Origin: Narthecium ossifragum | Lineage: Eukaryota; Streptophyta; Magnoliopsida; Dioscoreales; Nartheciaceae | Direction of reading: 5' to 3' | Assembly (NCBI GenBank): GCA_963920575.1 | Contig: OY986965.1 | Coordinates: forward strand, 2,479,072-2,543,071 | Length of the DNA stretch: 64,000 nt | Part shown: one piece after another, positions 43,058 through 54,699 of the stretch | Position numbering within the stretch: position 1 is the stretch's first letter | How the letters are laid out: each line of letters starts with the position of its first letter | The notes under the pieces: model-generated | The model's input: only the letters and a program-made list of their open reading frames with translations | What the model was told of the DNA's origin: nothing | Database searches by the model: none | Made by a program: the position numbers and the translations under genes

Positions 43058-43814
43058 ATGGGGTGTGGTGGGTCCAAAGAGGAGGTGGCCACCGGCAACA
43101 TGGTGCGCCTCCGCCGCCTCCTGACCAAGAAAACCGATGCCTCCAAGAGCCAAACCAGTCCGAACACCATGACGACAGCCCCTGCCGCCGCCGATCCCGT
43201 CTCAGAGAAGCCAGAGGCCGTGGAGGCAGGTGTCGCCGTGAAAAATGAGTCTCTGGAGGCGCCGGTGATCAATGCCAACGATACAATTGTTAGTACTAAT
43301 GACGTATCTTGTGACTCGCCGGACCGGTACTTCTCGTCGAGGAAGGATGAGGATTTGGTGGCGGCCATTGCCACCGGCAGAGTGGGGAGCAGCGAGGGAT
43401 TGGTGTATTACTCGCCGCAGCGCGAGCCCAACAATGAAGTTGGAAAGATCGAGGCCGCCGGAGGAAGGGAAGGAAGTAGAGAAGAAGGTGTTCCGGAGGC
43501 CGAGAGCGGTGAGAAAGCCGAAGCATCAATGGAGGCCGGAGGATCAGTTGGCAGAGGTGGACCGGAGGAGATTGCACTCAAAGAGGAAGATGGTAATTTT
43601 TTTTTTTTTTTTTTTTGAATTTCGCCCTCTTCTAATTGGATTTTTTTGTTTTGAGTTGATCATATAAATCGGATTTTCTTTCATGATAAAAATAACTTGT
43701 TTTGCAGGGAAATTAAGTGCCAAGGGTTCAGCAGATTTGAAGCAGACAATCTTCGTTGAAGAGGGAAATGTAGAACAGGGAGATGTTGAGACCAATAATT
43801 CATCACTTAATTAA
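43058..43814 (+). CDS. Small, probably N-myristoylated plant protein of unknown function, 2 exons
   Basis: Exons 43058-43592 and 43708-43814 join at GT-AG to give 213 residues. The chosen start MGCGGSKEEV is a textbook N-myristoylation signal (Gly2, Ser6, Lys7) with Cys3 available for palmitoylation, so the protein should sit on the plasma membrane; an in-frame ATG at 42950 would hide the signal. A basic patch MVRLRRLLTKK follows, then a disordered Ala/Glu/Ser/Pro-rich body with the short ordered-looking phrase DSPDRYFSSRKDEDLVAA (about residues 88-105). Similar uncharacterised proteins exist in many angiosperms, but I do not recall a function. The 17-base T run just inside the intron (43600-43616) could make splicing or sequencing imperfect. 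Confidence 0.8.
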
Positions 43815-44690
43815 TGTATAAATACATCTCTTTCATGAGTAAAAATCTCAATTAACTTCTATATATGACTTAAATGATGGGAGTCCCATGCCTCTAATTA
43901 TTTCTATTTTCAGTGTTTCTTTTTCGTTTTTTTTTCCTTTTTGGAGAATTGTTCTTTCTCATTTGATACTTAAAAAGCCATCTAATTACACAAGAAATCA
44001 ACATCATCAAATTAAAGATTCTCGATCAATCAAGGTAGGATTCAATGATTAAAGTATCAAGCAAAGCCCGATCGATCGAATAAACAGATTGACTTAGCTT
44101 GTAGGGAATTCAACAAATAAACAAATAAGAATGGAACTCTTTAAAGTATGCTTATTGATACCAGAAGTAGAAACATGCACGCAATGCAAGATAAGTGATC
44201 AAGCTGATTGATTACTAATGACTGTTTAAGGATCCATGAGTAGCAGACTGACTGCAGACCAGAATCTCCAAGAATAACAGAGCCCACACAGCCAGCTAGT
44301 TTACATGCATCCTATCTATACTTGGTTACATTCCTAATGGCCTGGATGATTGATCCTTGATCTCTTCTCTAGGCAACTATATCCCTGATACTATCCTTAC
44401 TAATCTCTTCTATTAGTAGCTTGGATGATTGGGTCTTGATCTTATCTTTCATTAATAGTCAATATAATATATGATCTTTGATCTCTTTCCTTGATTGGAT
44501 CTTGTTCTCTCTCTATAAAAGCTTGAATGATTTGGCCTTGGTCTTAATACTATGACAGATATCTTTGATTTCCTACCTTGCAGCATGAATTCCATGAATG
44601 GTTACCGATTTCATGGGCCAAGGTTCTGGTGAAAGCCATGGACAGTAGTCAGAGAACATTCATTGAAAACTTTTGCATAAAAAATTACAG
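43815..44690. other. Intergenic DNA
   Basis: AT-rich sequence with no recognised gene. Around 44330-44560 a diverged phrase (ttggatgattg-tcttgatct) recurs three or four times, perhaps part of the LTR of the following copia remnant. Confidence 0.4.
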
Positions 44691-46040
44691 ACCCAGCAAA
44701 GAGCAAGTTTTTGCCGGCCGGGTATCCCTTCCTTCGTTGATCCTTCTTGTCCTAATATTGTTTGCAAATTAAAAAGATCCCTCTATGGACTCAAACAAGC
44801 ACCGAAAACGTGGTACAATGAGCTAAATTAAGCCACTCTACTCGACCTTGGTTTTCGTCAATCACAATCATATTCGTCTCTCTATTCATTTATCACTCAG
44901 GCGACCACATTATGTACTTATTGGTATATAATGCAATCCGAGCTTGGTCAATTCAGTGATTCAAAATCTCATCTCTCGATTCTCAATCAAGGATCCGGGT
45001 CCCCTTCATTATTTTCTTGGTGTTGAAGCTATTCCAACCTCTACTGAAATGTTTCTTAGCCAACACCAATACGGCAATACATCGAGGCTTACTTGAACGT
45101 GTGAAAATGGATGGAGCTAGCAAAGGAAGTGCACCCACAAAGCAGCTCTTAAACTCAATGATGGTCTATGCTGTACAGATACACACCCGGTACACTCGGA
45201 TACGTGATTTTCTTATGTTATTTGTTTTTGAAGTTCCTTTATGTTTATGTAGATGAATACATTATTATTAAACATTATTTTTTTTATTTTTAGAGATGAC
45301 ATAAATGAACAATTTAAAATTTGAATGCATTTTTTTTTCAAATTTTTAACTTAACATGATATTAAATATATTATTATATTATCGTATCCTCGCCGTATCT
45401 GTATTCTAATTTTTCAAGAATTATTACCGGTATCTGTGTTGGGTAGACGACGATGGCTCTCCGCTCACTGATGTCACTGAATATAGGCAGGTAATTGGTG
45501 CACTTCAATTAATACCTGTTTTTCACACGTCATGATATTGCGTTCTCTGTGAACAAATTGACGCAATTTATGCATAAGCCTTCTACAGCGCACATTGGAC
45601 TGCTTCTAAACGGATCCTGCGCTACCTCAAGCACACAATTCATTATGGTCTTCATCTTCGTCGTGACAGCAACTTCAATATCCAAGCTTACTCCGATGTC
45701 GACTGGGCAGGTAATTTGGATGATCGCTCATCAAGCACTGCTGCATATCTTGTTTTTATCGGCACAAATCTTGTTTCATGGAGTACTCGCAAGCAGAAAG
45801 GCCATTGCTCACTCCTCCACCGAAGCAGACAGAGTACAGGGCTCTAGCCGCTAGCACCTCCGAAATTGCCTGGATTAAATCTTAATTTGCTATCTGAATT
45901 ACAGCTGTCAGTTTCAAAATCTCCACTTATTCTTTGTGACAACATATGTATATTGGTGCTACGCAGGTCAGTCTCAATCCCGTAATGCACTCTCGGATGA
46001 AAGATATTGCTACAGATGCAGCTATATTTGTAAACATTTC
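44690..46040 (+). pseudogene. Ty1/copia retrotransposon pol remnant (reverse transcriptase and RNase H)
   Basis: At 44733-44830 the frame reads FVDPSCPNIVCKLKRSLYGL then KQAPKTWYNELN and a stop, the copia reverse transcriptase signature. Further pieces follow: PLTDVTEYRQVIGALQ near 45455, SVNKLTQFMHKPSTAHWTAS and ILRYLKHTIHYGLHLRR near 45550-45665, then SDVDWAGNLDDRSSSTAAYL near 45690 for RNase H. Stops and frameshifts are scattered, and the region 45160-45420 is an AT-rich insertion or decayed stretch. No LTR pair is clear. It is not functional. Confidence 0.85.
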
Positions 46041-46195
46041 GTGGAAGTTTAATAAAAAAAAATCTATAATTAAACCGATGTTTTTACGATGTTTGGTCCC
46101 ACATATATGATGTTTTTCTGTATTTTTTTTTTTTTTTTTTTGGTCCCGCAGCCCACGAGCTTATCTAATAAAAAATAATAATAAATGTTGCGTCG

Positions 46196-46797
46196 GAAGG
46201 TACCCCAATGCAAGAATCCACCAACAAACAGAAAAGAAAACAATCACATCAAAGAATAGAGGGAGAGAAGATAGAGAGAGCACACCAAAATCACAAAGAT
46301 TTACATGGTTCGGCAATAGCCTATATCCACGGGCGGTATGACGAGATCAATCTATTAATCAAAATGAAGGAGTACAAGGTAGGGCAAAAGCCTCTCTTAA
46401 AATGTTCTCAAGTTCTCTCCAAAACCCTCTTATTACCCCTCATTAATTGGGGTTACAAAACATCTATTTATAACCTCCAAAAAGATCAATTCCGGAATAG
46501 ATATGAGTTCTCGGTTTTCTCATTTACAAATAAATGATCGATCATTTTATAGAGGAACCTTAGAATCTCAACATCATGAAGAAGATCGATCATCTTACAA
46601 CGTTCTCTCTGTCACTTCTGGCTGCAACAAGAAGATCGATCATTTCATAGAGGATGATCGATATTTGTAAAATTATCTCTCTGTCGGGAATAATGCAAAG
46701 AAAGATCGATCATTATAGTGATCGATCATTTGTCAAAAAACGAGCCAAAATCAACAAAAAAAAAAACCGACTCAATCAACAAAGCCCTTCCTTAAAC
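46196..46797. mobile_element. LTR-like fragment with GATCGATC words
   Basis: The phrase atttacatggttcggcaata and the following ctatatccacgggcgg are typical of plant copia LTRs and leaders as I remember them. Between 46537 and 46727 five GATCGATC palindromes occur in gaagatcgatcat contexts. It may be the LTR of the copia remnant to its left. Ends are not defined; a run of A follows at 46756-46766. Confidence 0.5.
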
Positions 46798-46805
46798 TTA
46801 TAATT

Positions 46806-46942
46806 ACCAACCTCCCTTAGCTTATATGGTATGATAGCTTGGGTGTCCTGTGAAGGACCCGGGTTCGAAGGTTGGTATACCCTCTCTCACCTCCAGCCGG
46901 TACTCTCCCCCTGCCGCGCGTGCTTAATTATTAAAAAAAAAA
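46806..46942 (+). mobile_element. tRNA-derived SINE with target duplication
   Basis: A 137-bp insertion starts accaacctcccttagcttat, with an A-box-like ttagcttatatggta near its start and a B box gggttcgaaggtt at 46860-46872, the internal pol III promoter of tRNA-derived SINEs. It ends in an A-rich tail (taaaaaaaaaa). TTATAATT flanks it on both sides (46798-46805 and 46943-46950). It lies just downstream of the CRF-like ORF. Confidence 0.8.
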
Positions 46943-46995
46943 TTATAATTGAAGTAATGCACAAAATATTTCCATTGATCAACGAGTTAACTGCC

Positions 46996-47559
46996 CTAGT
47001 CCTCCGGCAGGCATCCGGCGAAGAGCTCCTCCAGGGACGTGATCTCATCCAGCACTTGGAGATTGTTAGGCAGCGGCACCACCACCTCATACCAAAACAT
47101 CGCCGGCGGCCACCATGCAAACGCCACTCTTGTGTCCTTCCTACAGCTCCTCTTCCTTCTCTTTATCATCATCATCTCCCAGTTCTTGTGCTTGTCCTCC
47201 AACACTTGTTTGCGGTTGACGTAGGGTGCAGGAATCATGAAGACGGCGACCTTCCTCTTCTTGGTGGATTCTTCCGCATCGTCGTCCGAGGAGGAATCGG
47301 TGGCGTCTGGGTCGGCGAAGGTGAGGCGCACCACTCTACTCTTCTTCTCTTCGACTGGCGGTGCTGCCGCCGGCTTCTTCTCCTCTCCCTTTTGGCGATA
47401 TTGTTTCTTCTTGTGGGTCTCTTCTTTTGGTTTTTCTGATCTCTTTCTTTTAGTTGCATGTGTTGGAGCCATTGAGATGATCTTGTCTTTTCTAGAGCTT
47501 GTTGGTCTTGATCGATCTCTTCTTGTTCTTGCTATTTTAAGGATGTTCATCTTTGCCAT
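46996..47559 (-). CDS. CRF-motif-like ORF lacking a recognisable AP2/ERF domain
   Basis: An intronless 187-residue frame. After a basic N-terminus (TKRKRSEKPKEE) comes SRVVRLTFADPDATDSSSDD (about residues 74-93), close to the R-V-R-x-DPDATDSSSDE signature that marks cytokinin response factors and related ERFs such as ERF118. In those proteins an AP2 DNA-binding domain (YRGVRQRPWG...) follows; here I see only KRKVAVFMIPAPY and the basic MMMIKRRKRSCRKD, then VAFAWWPPAMFWYEVVVPL and an acidic tail ITSLEELFAGCLPED. The gene could be a truncated ERF, a derived regulator that binds partners but not DNA, or a decayed copy that kept its frame. A TATA-like box lies about 60 bp upstream. An alternative start is MAPTHATKRK (residue 30). 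Confidence 0.55.
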   Translation of the reverse strand: MAKMNILKIARTRRDRSRPTSSRKDKIISMAPTHATKRKRSEKPKEETHKKKQYRQKGEEKKPAAAPPVEEKKSRVVRLTFADPDATDSSSDDDAEESTKKRKVAVFMIPAPYVNRKQVLEDKHKNWEMMMIKRRKRSCRKDTRVAFAWWPPAMFWYEVVVPLPNNLQVLDEITSLEELFAGCLPED

Positions 47560-47616
47560 AGCTGACGCTTCTTGGGGGTAGCTAGATAAGGTTCTAAAGC
47601 ATTAAAGAAGAGTATA

Positions 47617-47624
47617 TTGTTATA
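47617..47624 (-). promoter_or_regulatory. Possible TATA box of the CRF-like ORF
   Basis: The minus strand reads ctttatataac here, 58-65 bases upstream of the ATG at 47559. Such a short distance would leave a leader of about 30 bases from the first ATG, or longer if the internal ATG is used. Confidence 0.4.
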
Positions 47625-47834
47625 TAAAGAAGCTAAGGGAGCTGGGTAGTCCGTGTAGGATTCTAATTCCTAGTTGAACACAAGAAGCAGTCCACATCAA
47701 GTCAAAGAAAGAATTTTAAGAAATAAGAACAAGAAAAACTATAATTTCTAGGATCGATAAAGGCTATGATACAATGATTAAAGTATCAAACAAAGCCTAA
47801 ACCGATTAGCCCTCAAAAAAAAAAAATTCCTTCA

Positions 47835-50097
47835 TCATGTGGCTCCAACTCTCATCAATGCGAGATAGGCAAGAAGCCGATAAACGAAGAGCATGGCGAA
47901 TAGCACACCAATGGCAACCTCCTTATGATCCAATCCAACATGCTTAATGAGAGGAACATCCACAACCTTGCATGTGTTCTTTCCAGCGCATTCATAGGTT
48001 TCATCCTGCGAGAATTGCGAGATTATTTGCAGCTTAAAGGTGTAGAAGAAGATGGAGATGTACTTGATCCACGCCACGAAGGCCGGAACATGTTGCACGA
48101 GGAATCCTCCGGCGAGCATGAAGGACATCATTATGACGGCAGCGGCGGTGGAGGCGACCCTGAGGTCTATGACGAGGGCTCCGAGAGCGAGCCCGAGGCT
48201 GCTGGAGACTAGGACGCACAGGAGGCAGACGGCGAGGGTGGCGAAGTAGTTGGCGGCCGCCGGCTTCAGGCCGACCATCCAGTAGACGACGGTGACGAAG
48301 ACGGTCGGGAGGACGAGGCTCATCGGCAGGTCTCCGGCCATGCGCGCCACGAAGTAGGATGAGAGCCGGTACATGCCGGACGAACGTTCTTTGGCCAGCA
48401 TTGCCCGTTGCAGAGGGAAGGTGAATATGGCTTCATGGAGGGGGATGAAGGCCCAGAATTGGATGATGAAGAAGAGAAGCCCAACCTGATCATGATCATC
48501 AACATGCATGCATGTATACAACCATGAAATGAAGGATTAATTGAAGCAATTAGGATTGATGCATCAGGGTGTTCGATCATGGAGTTAATTAACCTGATCG
48601 GTGAGGCGGCCGGCGGATCGCCACCAGAGAAGGCCGGAGACTAGGGCGACGACTAGGACTTGGGCGATGGTGAAGCCGGAGAAGGCCTGGTGCTTTCGTT
48701 CCTTGAGATCTCGCTTCAGCAAGATAGTGAACTGCTGCCACCATGTCGTGTTCCAATGGTGATCATGAGTTGCGGCCTTCCGGCTGTCTTGCTCGACTTC
48801 TTCGTAGTCCCCGGCAATTTGTTCGGCCTCCTCCTTCACTTTGTTTTGTAGATGGAAGGTGTAGGCGGACACAAGTGATTCCTTAACGAGTTCTTGGTCG
48901 ATTTCCGATTGTTCGTCAGGCACATCTGCTTGCTTGCCATCTTAATTATTTTGATGGTTTCAAAAAAAAATCAGGAGATGAAAAATAGGACATTGGTTAA
49001 TTGTCGCAAATACCATTGGCAAGGTCAAGAAGGAAGTCGGCCGGATTCATCGGCGCCGCCGGCGAGTGACCGATGCTGGAGAAGTATGGCATCACGTCCG
49101 ATCCCTTACCGAAATATATCGGACTGCCATTGGATAGCAGCAACACCTTGTGGAACATGTAGAAGAGCCGGCTGGATGGCTGGTGTATGGTCATCACCAC
49201 AGCCCTCCCTCCCTTGGCCAGCTCCGCTAGCACAGACACAATCCTCTGCGCCGTCGTCGAGTCCAGCCCCGACGTCGCCTCGTCCAAGAGCAGGATGCCG
49301 GGATCGATAAGCATCTCTTGGCCGACGCTTACTCTCTTCCTCTCTCCGCCGGACACTCCTCGGACTAATCCACCGCCGACCATGCTATCTCTGCATGCGG
49401 TGAGCCCCAAGCTGGCGATAACGGTGTCGGCATGCGCGGCCTTCTGGTGCCTGGAGAGGGAGGGAGGAAGGCGGAGGAGCGCGGTGTAGAGCAACGTCTC
49501 GCCGACGGTGAGGTGGGGGTGGAGGACGTCGTCTTGAGTGACGAAGCCCATGTTGCGCTTTACGTCGCGGGAGTAGGCGGCGCCGTTGTAGGTGATGGTG
49601 CCGGAGAGGAGCGAGCTGGAGCGGAGGCGGCCCCCGAGAGCAGTGAGGAGGGTCGTCTTTCCGCTGCCGGAGGGGCCCATCATTGCGAGCATCTCGCCAG
49701 GGACAACTGCGCCGGAGATACCCTTGAGGATGGCGCGCTCCTTGCCGCCGGACTTCTCGACTCCGGCACCGCCCTGGTTGGCGGTGGCCTTGGTTTTGAT
49801 CTTGTAGACAACATCCTTAAACTGCACCACGTACACAAGAAATCGCGTAATTCCATCAGAGAAAACAATAATTAATTAGGAGAAATATGCTTCTAATCAA
49901 ACTCCATGATTCAGCATCATAACTATTAGATATTAGAAGAAAACGATGAATTAAAGAAGAAAAAGAAGGAATAAAAAGGGAGTGGAGAAGAGAGAAAGGA
50001 AGGAGAGGTACTAAACCTGGAGAGTCACTGGACGTTGGCATTTGCGGTAGATGGAATGCTCATGACCTTCTTCTTCCAAGTTTAAGAAGGACGCCAT
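47835..50097 (-). CDS. Half-size ABC transporter, subfamily G (WBC type), 4 exons
   Basis: Exons 50097-50017, 49821-49014, 48925-48594 and 48485-47835 give 623 residues with GT-AG junctions and matching phases. Start [14 protein letters not shown]. The nucleotide-binding domain comes first, as in all ABCG proteins: Walker [10 protein letters not shown] (about residue 80), signature [10 protein letters not shown], Walker [14 protein letters not shown] and the H-loop TIHQPSS. The membrane half follows with about six hydrophobic segments (for example [50 protein letters not shown]). The Cys-containing loop near the C-terminus ([10 protein letters not shown]) is typical. ABCG half transporters dimerise in the plasma membrane to export hormones, wax or suberin precursors. 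The layout recalls ABCG9/ABCG14 (ABCG14 exports cytokinin), but substrate cannot be read from sequence. A CT/CA microsatellite sits just upstream of the start. Confidence 0.94.
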
Positions 50098-50109
50098 CCC
50101 TCTCTTCTT

Positions 50110-50162
50110 CAACTCTCTCTCTCTCTCTCTCTCTCTCTGACTCTCTCTCACACACACACACA
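50110..50162. repeat. (CT)n/(CA)n compound microsatellite
   Basis: About twelve CT units, a short break and then several CT and CA units, within the first 65 bases upstream of the ABCG start codon, so probably in its 5' leader. Plant core promoters and leaders often carry such CT runs. Confidence 0.9.
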
Positions 50163-50998
50163 TGCTTCAATCTAATATACATGATATGTATGGTCAGGAA
50201 CAGACAGTAGCCGGTTTAAGAGGATATACAGTAAAGATATGCTTAAAGATATGGTCCCATGTTCATACATGGAATTGGAAATTTTGTTAGTGGATTTGTA
50301 TCTGCCGAATTTAGGGACGGATTAATGGGCCTAAATTGGGCTTGTAAGCTATGTAATTGACTATTTGTGATCAAAGCATGATTAGAGTCATCTGCATAGC
50401 TACATCAACATCATCTGCAAGAAGGAGGTCCAGCAGCCAAGATATATAGCAGATATGTGAAGCTTGGCGTAGGGAATTAAGCTGGATGACCTAGCAGTTT
50501 TGTAGATGCAACTGGTGCATGGTTTACTGATGGCCAAGCTTGCAGGAAATATATGTTTGAGTAGACGTACGTGGGAAAGCTGGAGGACCAGCATTCTAAA
50601 TTGCCATATTGTTGATTTGCTAAAAAGCTACTGAAGGTCCATCAGTTTGAAAGCTGAAAGGTTCGGTTGCTTAGAACTAAGAGACTTCTCTTTGTTTTCT
50701 GCTCTTTTAGGATTCTTTTTTTGAATTTTTTTTACTATAGTTCTTGCATCCGACCTTTGATAGTGATGATTTGCTAGAAATTAGAGACTTCATATATGAA
50801 AAGGCTTGGCTCGTAGAAAGTTTTTGCCAGAAAAAAAGAAAGTCATCGTCATTGTTTTGTCTCCAATCCAACCATGATATAACGTACAATTTTAAAAGAA
50901 AAATTTGAAAAATTACAAATCAGACAAAGTGCAATATCTCCATCAAGATTGACAAATTTCTCCTACAATTCGTGGATCTTAAACTTGGAAGAAGCGTT
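50163..50998. other. Intergenic DNA between the ABCG and GDSL genes
   Basis: No recognised gene or mobile element. It should contain the ABCG promoter (reading left) and the GDSL 3' end. Short open frames on the minus strand look random. Confidence 0.5.
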
Positions 50999-52685
50999 TC
51001 AAGCTTTCATGAGTTGCCGGAGATTGATCGGAGATATGTAATTCGTGTCTCCGTCGACGAGATATTTCGCGATCAGGAGATTAGCAGCCTCGCTCGGATG
51101 ATATGGATCCCAAAACACATGCTGTGATCGATCATCGCACATTGATGAAGTCGGTCCGCATGGGACTATCCCTGCAAACCGTCCGCCATTGCCACAACAA
51201 GACGAGCTTGCAGTCGTGAATCCTGCATGATATCATATAAGACTTGAACTCATGATCTCTTTTCACACACAATAAGCTTCAATTAATACAAGTCATGTGT
51301 TTGAGATGCCGAGCTTTCTTACCATATCTCTCGTAGTTGGCGATGAGGTTCATAACGAGATCATAAACATTTGCCAGAAGAAATTTAGAACCGGGGAGGT
51401 TGTCATTGAGCTCGGCGAGCAAATCCCTCAGGCGGGCGTTGTACTGCTGCGCCAACTGGTTCGGCAGACTGACACATTCGTCCTCTGTGATTTGATTAAT
51501 AGACTTCTGATAAGGAATGCAGCCTATCGGCCCGACATTGCCAATGGCGAACTTCCGGGCATCGAGATTATAGAGCCTCTGCATCATTCATGGAATAGTA
51601 ACCCGGCCTCAGTACTCCAACAAAAAAAGAAGCACACGTGGGTGTGCATTTTGCACACTTGACATGGTGATTAGGTGGCACGGTGACATGGTCGCCACTT
51701 GATGGCTTAATGTGGGACCCGTTTTGCCACATCATCGTGTGCCACCTCAACAACACCTTATATAGGTGTGCATTAATTGTATCACGACTCATGAGGAGGC
51801 GATATGATGAGGAGAAAAATTACAGTGAGTTGAGTCCTTAGATTGCTGATCATGTCGTCGATGAACTGGTCCGGTGTCTGCGAAATCCGTTCACCGGCGG
51901 AGAGCACCGGGAACAGATAATTGTTGAGGAAATCATTCGCTCCGATAGTCAGCGAGATGATGGATCTCCTTGACAAGAAGTCTTTTGCTTCAGCCTGCCC
52001 CAATATTCCATCTAACTCTTGCCTGGTGATGTTGAAGTAGTCTACTTGGATTTCCAATCCAAGCCTATTAATCTACAAGATTTAAGGAGGAAAAAAAAAG
52101 CACTCACTCGAGTAAAATTAGAGTTTTCGATCGAGTACCTTAAAATTATGTAAAAAAAAAGAGAGAATTTATTTAAAAACTCACAAAAATCTGGCCTGTT
52201 CCATTCATGATCCCTCCTCCTCCTGATGCATAATTCACACCATTTAAAATGGCAGGACCTGTTGTATTTGGAGCTAAAAATGGAACTGCATAGTTTTCTT
52301 GCCCAAGTTCTTCTCCTGCATGCCAAAAAAAATTTTAATTTCTTATGACACATAAAATAGTAACACATATAGACTATAAACTCAAACAAGTGATAAAAAA
52401 AGAAAAGAACAGAGTCTTCTTAAGGCTTGAAAGGGTATACACACCGACGATGTCAGCGATGGTCCGGCCGTTGGTGAACCGTCCGGTGGGCTGTCCGCCG
52501 GAAGCCGTGAAATCGATGCCATTAGGCCGGGTATCGGCTTTGGACAGTGTCTGAAGGTAATTGTTGTTCCCTGCATCCACAAGAGAGTCTCCGAAGACGA
52601 AGGACGCCGTCGAGTTGCTGTCGTAGGCTCCGGCGGCCGCCACCATTGCAGATAGCAACACCAACAGCAAAGCCATGGTTTCCAT
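50999..52685 (-). CDS. GDSL-type esterase/lipase, 5 exons
   Basis: Exons 52685-52445, 52315-52185, 52072-51824, 51578-51323 and 51222-50999 give 366 residues with GT-AG junctions. A hydrophobic signal peptide (ALLLVLLSAMVAAAGA) begins the protein, so it is secreted. Block I FVFGDSLVDAGNNNY holds the catalytic Ser, block II is VNYASGGGGI (oxyanion Gly), block III IGANDFLNN (Asn), and block V DPYHPSEAAN carries the catalytic Asp and His. Length, five-exon structure and the C-terminal SSCCGNGG...PCGPTSSMC segment fit the large plant GDSL lipase family, whose members act on cell-wall lipids, cutin and waxes. The exact substrate is unknown. All four invariant residues are present. A second ATG 9 bases downstream (MALLLV) could also serve. 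Confidence 0.94.
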
Positions 52686-53276
52686 TTTAGACTCAAACTC
52701 AATTGCTAATTATAAGAGTCATGCATGCAAGTGTGAAGGTTTATATGCTTGTTCTTCTGATCAAAAAGAGGGTGTTTTGAATTTTTTTTTCTTTAAGTGG
52801 TTCATCCACACTTAACTGTCATATGGGGTCACGTATGGTCTAAGTTTTAGTTCATCAACTGTGTCAAACTAGCATTAACTAGTGTTTGGAGATTTCCGAT
52901 CTTTAAGGGGTTTAGGTGACATTTAGGTAAGATGGTTGAGTAAAGTATACCAAACTTTGGATGTCCATCACCTTAAACCTTGGTCTGAATCATTTGTTAC
53001 AGGATTTATTTTTTTCAATTGAAGCTTTGGTCTGAATCATATGCCATCAGCTGAAACTACTTTGGTCTGAATCATATATTGTTTTGACGTGACAGAATAT
53101 GAGCCAAATCGTCATATCCGCATGGCATAGTCAATCGTTTGCAATAATGGTGGATATAACATTTCATATGAGTCGGCTGACTGTTGACTAAGTCAAAGAA
53201 AAATAATTTTAATGACAGTTATATGAAAAGATGCTCGTACTATAAAAACAAATTTAGAAGGATATACATACGGTTA
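52686..53276. other. Upstream region of the GDSL gene
   Basis: AT-rich. The phrase ttggtctgaatcat is repeated three times (near 52980, 53026 and 53062). No gene is seen. Confidence 0.5.
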
Positions 53277-53675
53277 GGCTATGTTTGGTATTCATTAACG
53301 TCCATTATCCTCATATTTATCTCAAAACATTAAAAATAATCATTACTGTTTTATTCTCATTCCACTTACCACCACCACTTTATATTTTTTAGTTAATTGA
53401 TGATAACACCAATTTAGTCTCTCTTATTGCTAAAAACCCCATTAATTTTGTTTTTAAAGTAAAAACCCCACTACAGTGTATTAGATGGCTTGTTATTTAA
53501 CAAGATGTATGGGGCTCTGAACAAGGAAGTGATTAGATTTGAGGTTATGGCCTAATACTCCTATTTTTTTTTTATATCCGCATTCCTTATCCTCCCTTAA
53601 CCTAGAATAAACTAACCCCAAAATTCCTTAACCCCTGTTAAATCGGAATAAACTAACCCCACACCAAACGCTACT
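53277..53675. mobile_element. PIF/Harbinger-like MITE, family shared with 58.2 kb
   Basis: The ends read GGCTATGTTTGGTAT and, reverse-complemented, AGTAGCGTTTGGTGT, and TTA flanks both sides (53274-53276 and 53676-53678), as for PIF/Harbinger insertions. The interior attatcctcat...tttatctcaaaacat is shared with the element near 58.2-58.45 kb. The middle part (53395-53480) also resembles a terminal sequence found at 56.07 and 61.64 kb and may be a nested piece. Confidence 0.65.
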
Positions 53676-53678
53676 TTA

Positions 53679-54209
53679 GGTTAGTTTTGAAGGCCGTATA
53701 TTTTTATACTAAAAGATTCATGTGCTTATGGCATGGTTTTTCAGTCGTGTGCTAGGATGATTGCTCTCGACCATTGGATTGAAAGCGACGAAACCAGGAA
53801 TTTAACCTTGAGTTAGGCAACTCCTCTGGCTAAAATATTGTGTCATCACCAAGAAAACATAATGTAACATATCATAGATAATTGAGTATTATAGATAAAT
53901 AATAAATCAAATCCAAAACGAGAAATTAACAACTTGTTAAGAAAACTTATAAATCCTTGAAAGAAATCTAAGTAAAACAACTTAAGTAATGCGAAAGCAT
54001 GATTCAACATCAAATACTACACAAATGGTATGCTTATGAGACATTAATAAGCTATCGGCTAAGCGGAGAAAGGGTGGCACCATTTGGCACATGATATCAC
54101 AGCCACCAACCAGTGCGAACAAGGGGGTCACTAAATAAGACTTGTACAGGGCAAAAATTATATATTTTATTAGAAATAATCAATTAACCCCGCATGGCTT
54201 TTTTTGTAA
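53679..54209. other. Intergenic DNA
   Basis: AT-rich, no gene recognised. Confidence 0.5.
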
Positions 54210-54699
54210 GGGCATGTTTGGTTGCAAAGAGGGCTGGTGGAATGGAAAGTGGAGAGGAAACCTGGAGGAATGGAAAGCTGGTGGAATGAAAAGTTCTGGG
54301 TTTTAAGTCTGTTTGGTTGTTGTGGAATGAGAGTGGGAAAGTATGATGGAAACTGTTTCCATTTGTTTGGTTGAAGTGGAAATGATGATGAAAAGTGGGT
54401 GAAAATTAATTAAAAAACTCCATGTTCATCACGAAGAGTTTCCTTTGAGATCTCAATTACTTATCTTTCTCTTTGCATCCCAAAAATTAATCATCTACTT
54501 CATGAACATAGATCTTCCAACCAGTGACAACAAATTTGTTTTCGTCACTAAAAATATTCAGTGACGACAAACGAATTATTTGATTATCACTGTAGCCCGG
54601 CAGTAAAAGTAAAAAACTGGAAAAAAAATCAATATAAAACATCTAAATCCTAAATCCCTAGCTATGTCGCTTGTCTCCTCTCCCCTCACCTCCCCTCTC

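Noticed and set aside
46806..46942. tRNA gene
   Set aside because: A and B boxes are present, but there is no cloverleaf with an anticodon stem, and the A tail and target duplication mark a SINE.
46831..47439. 202-codon plus-strand frame
   Set aside because: It is antisense to the CRF-like ORF and begins inside the SINE.
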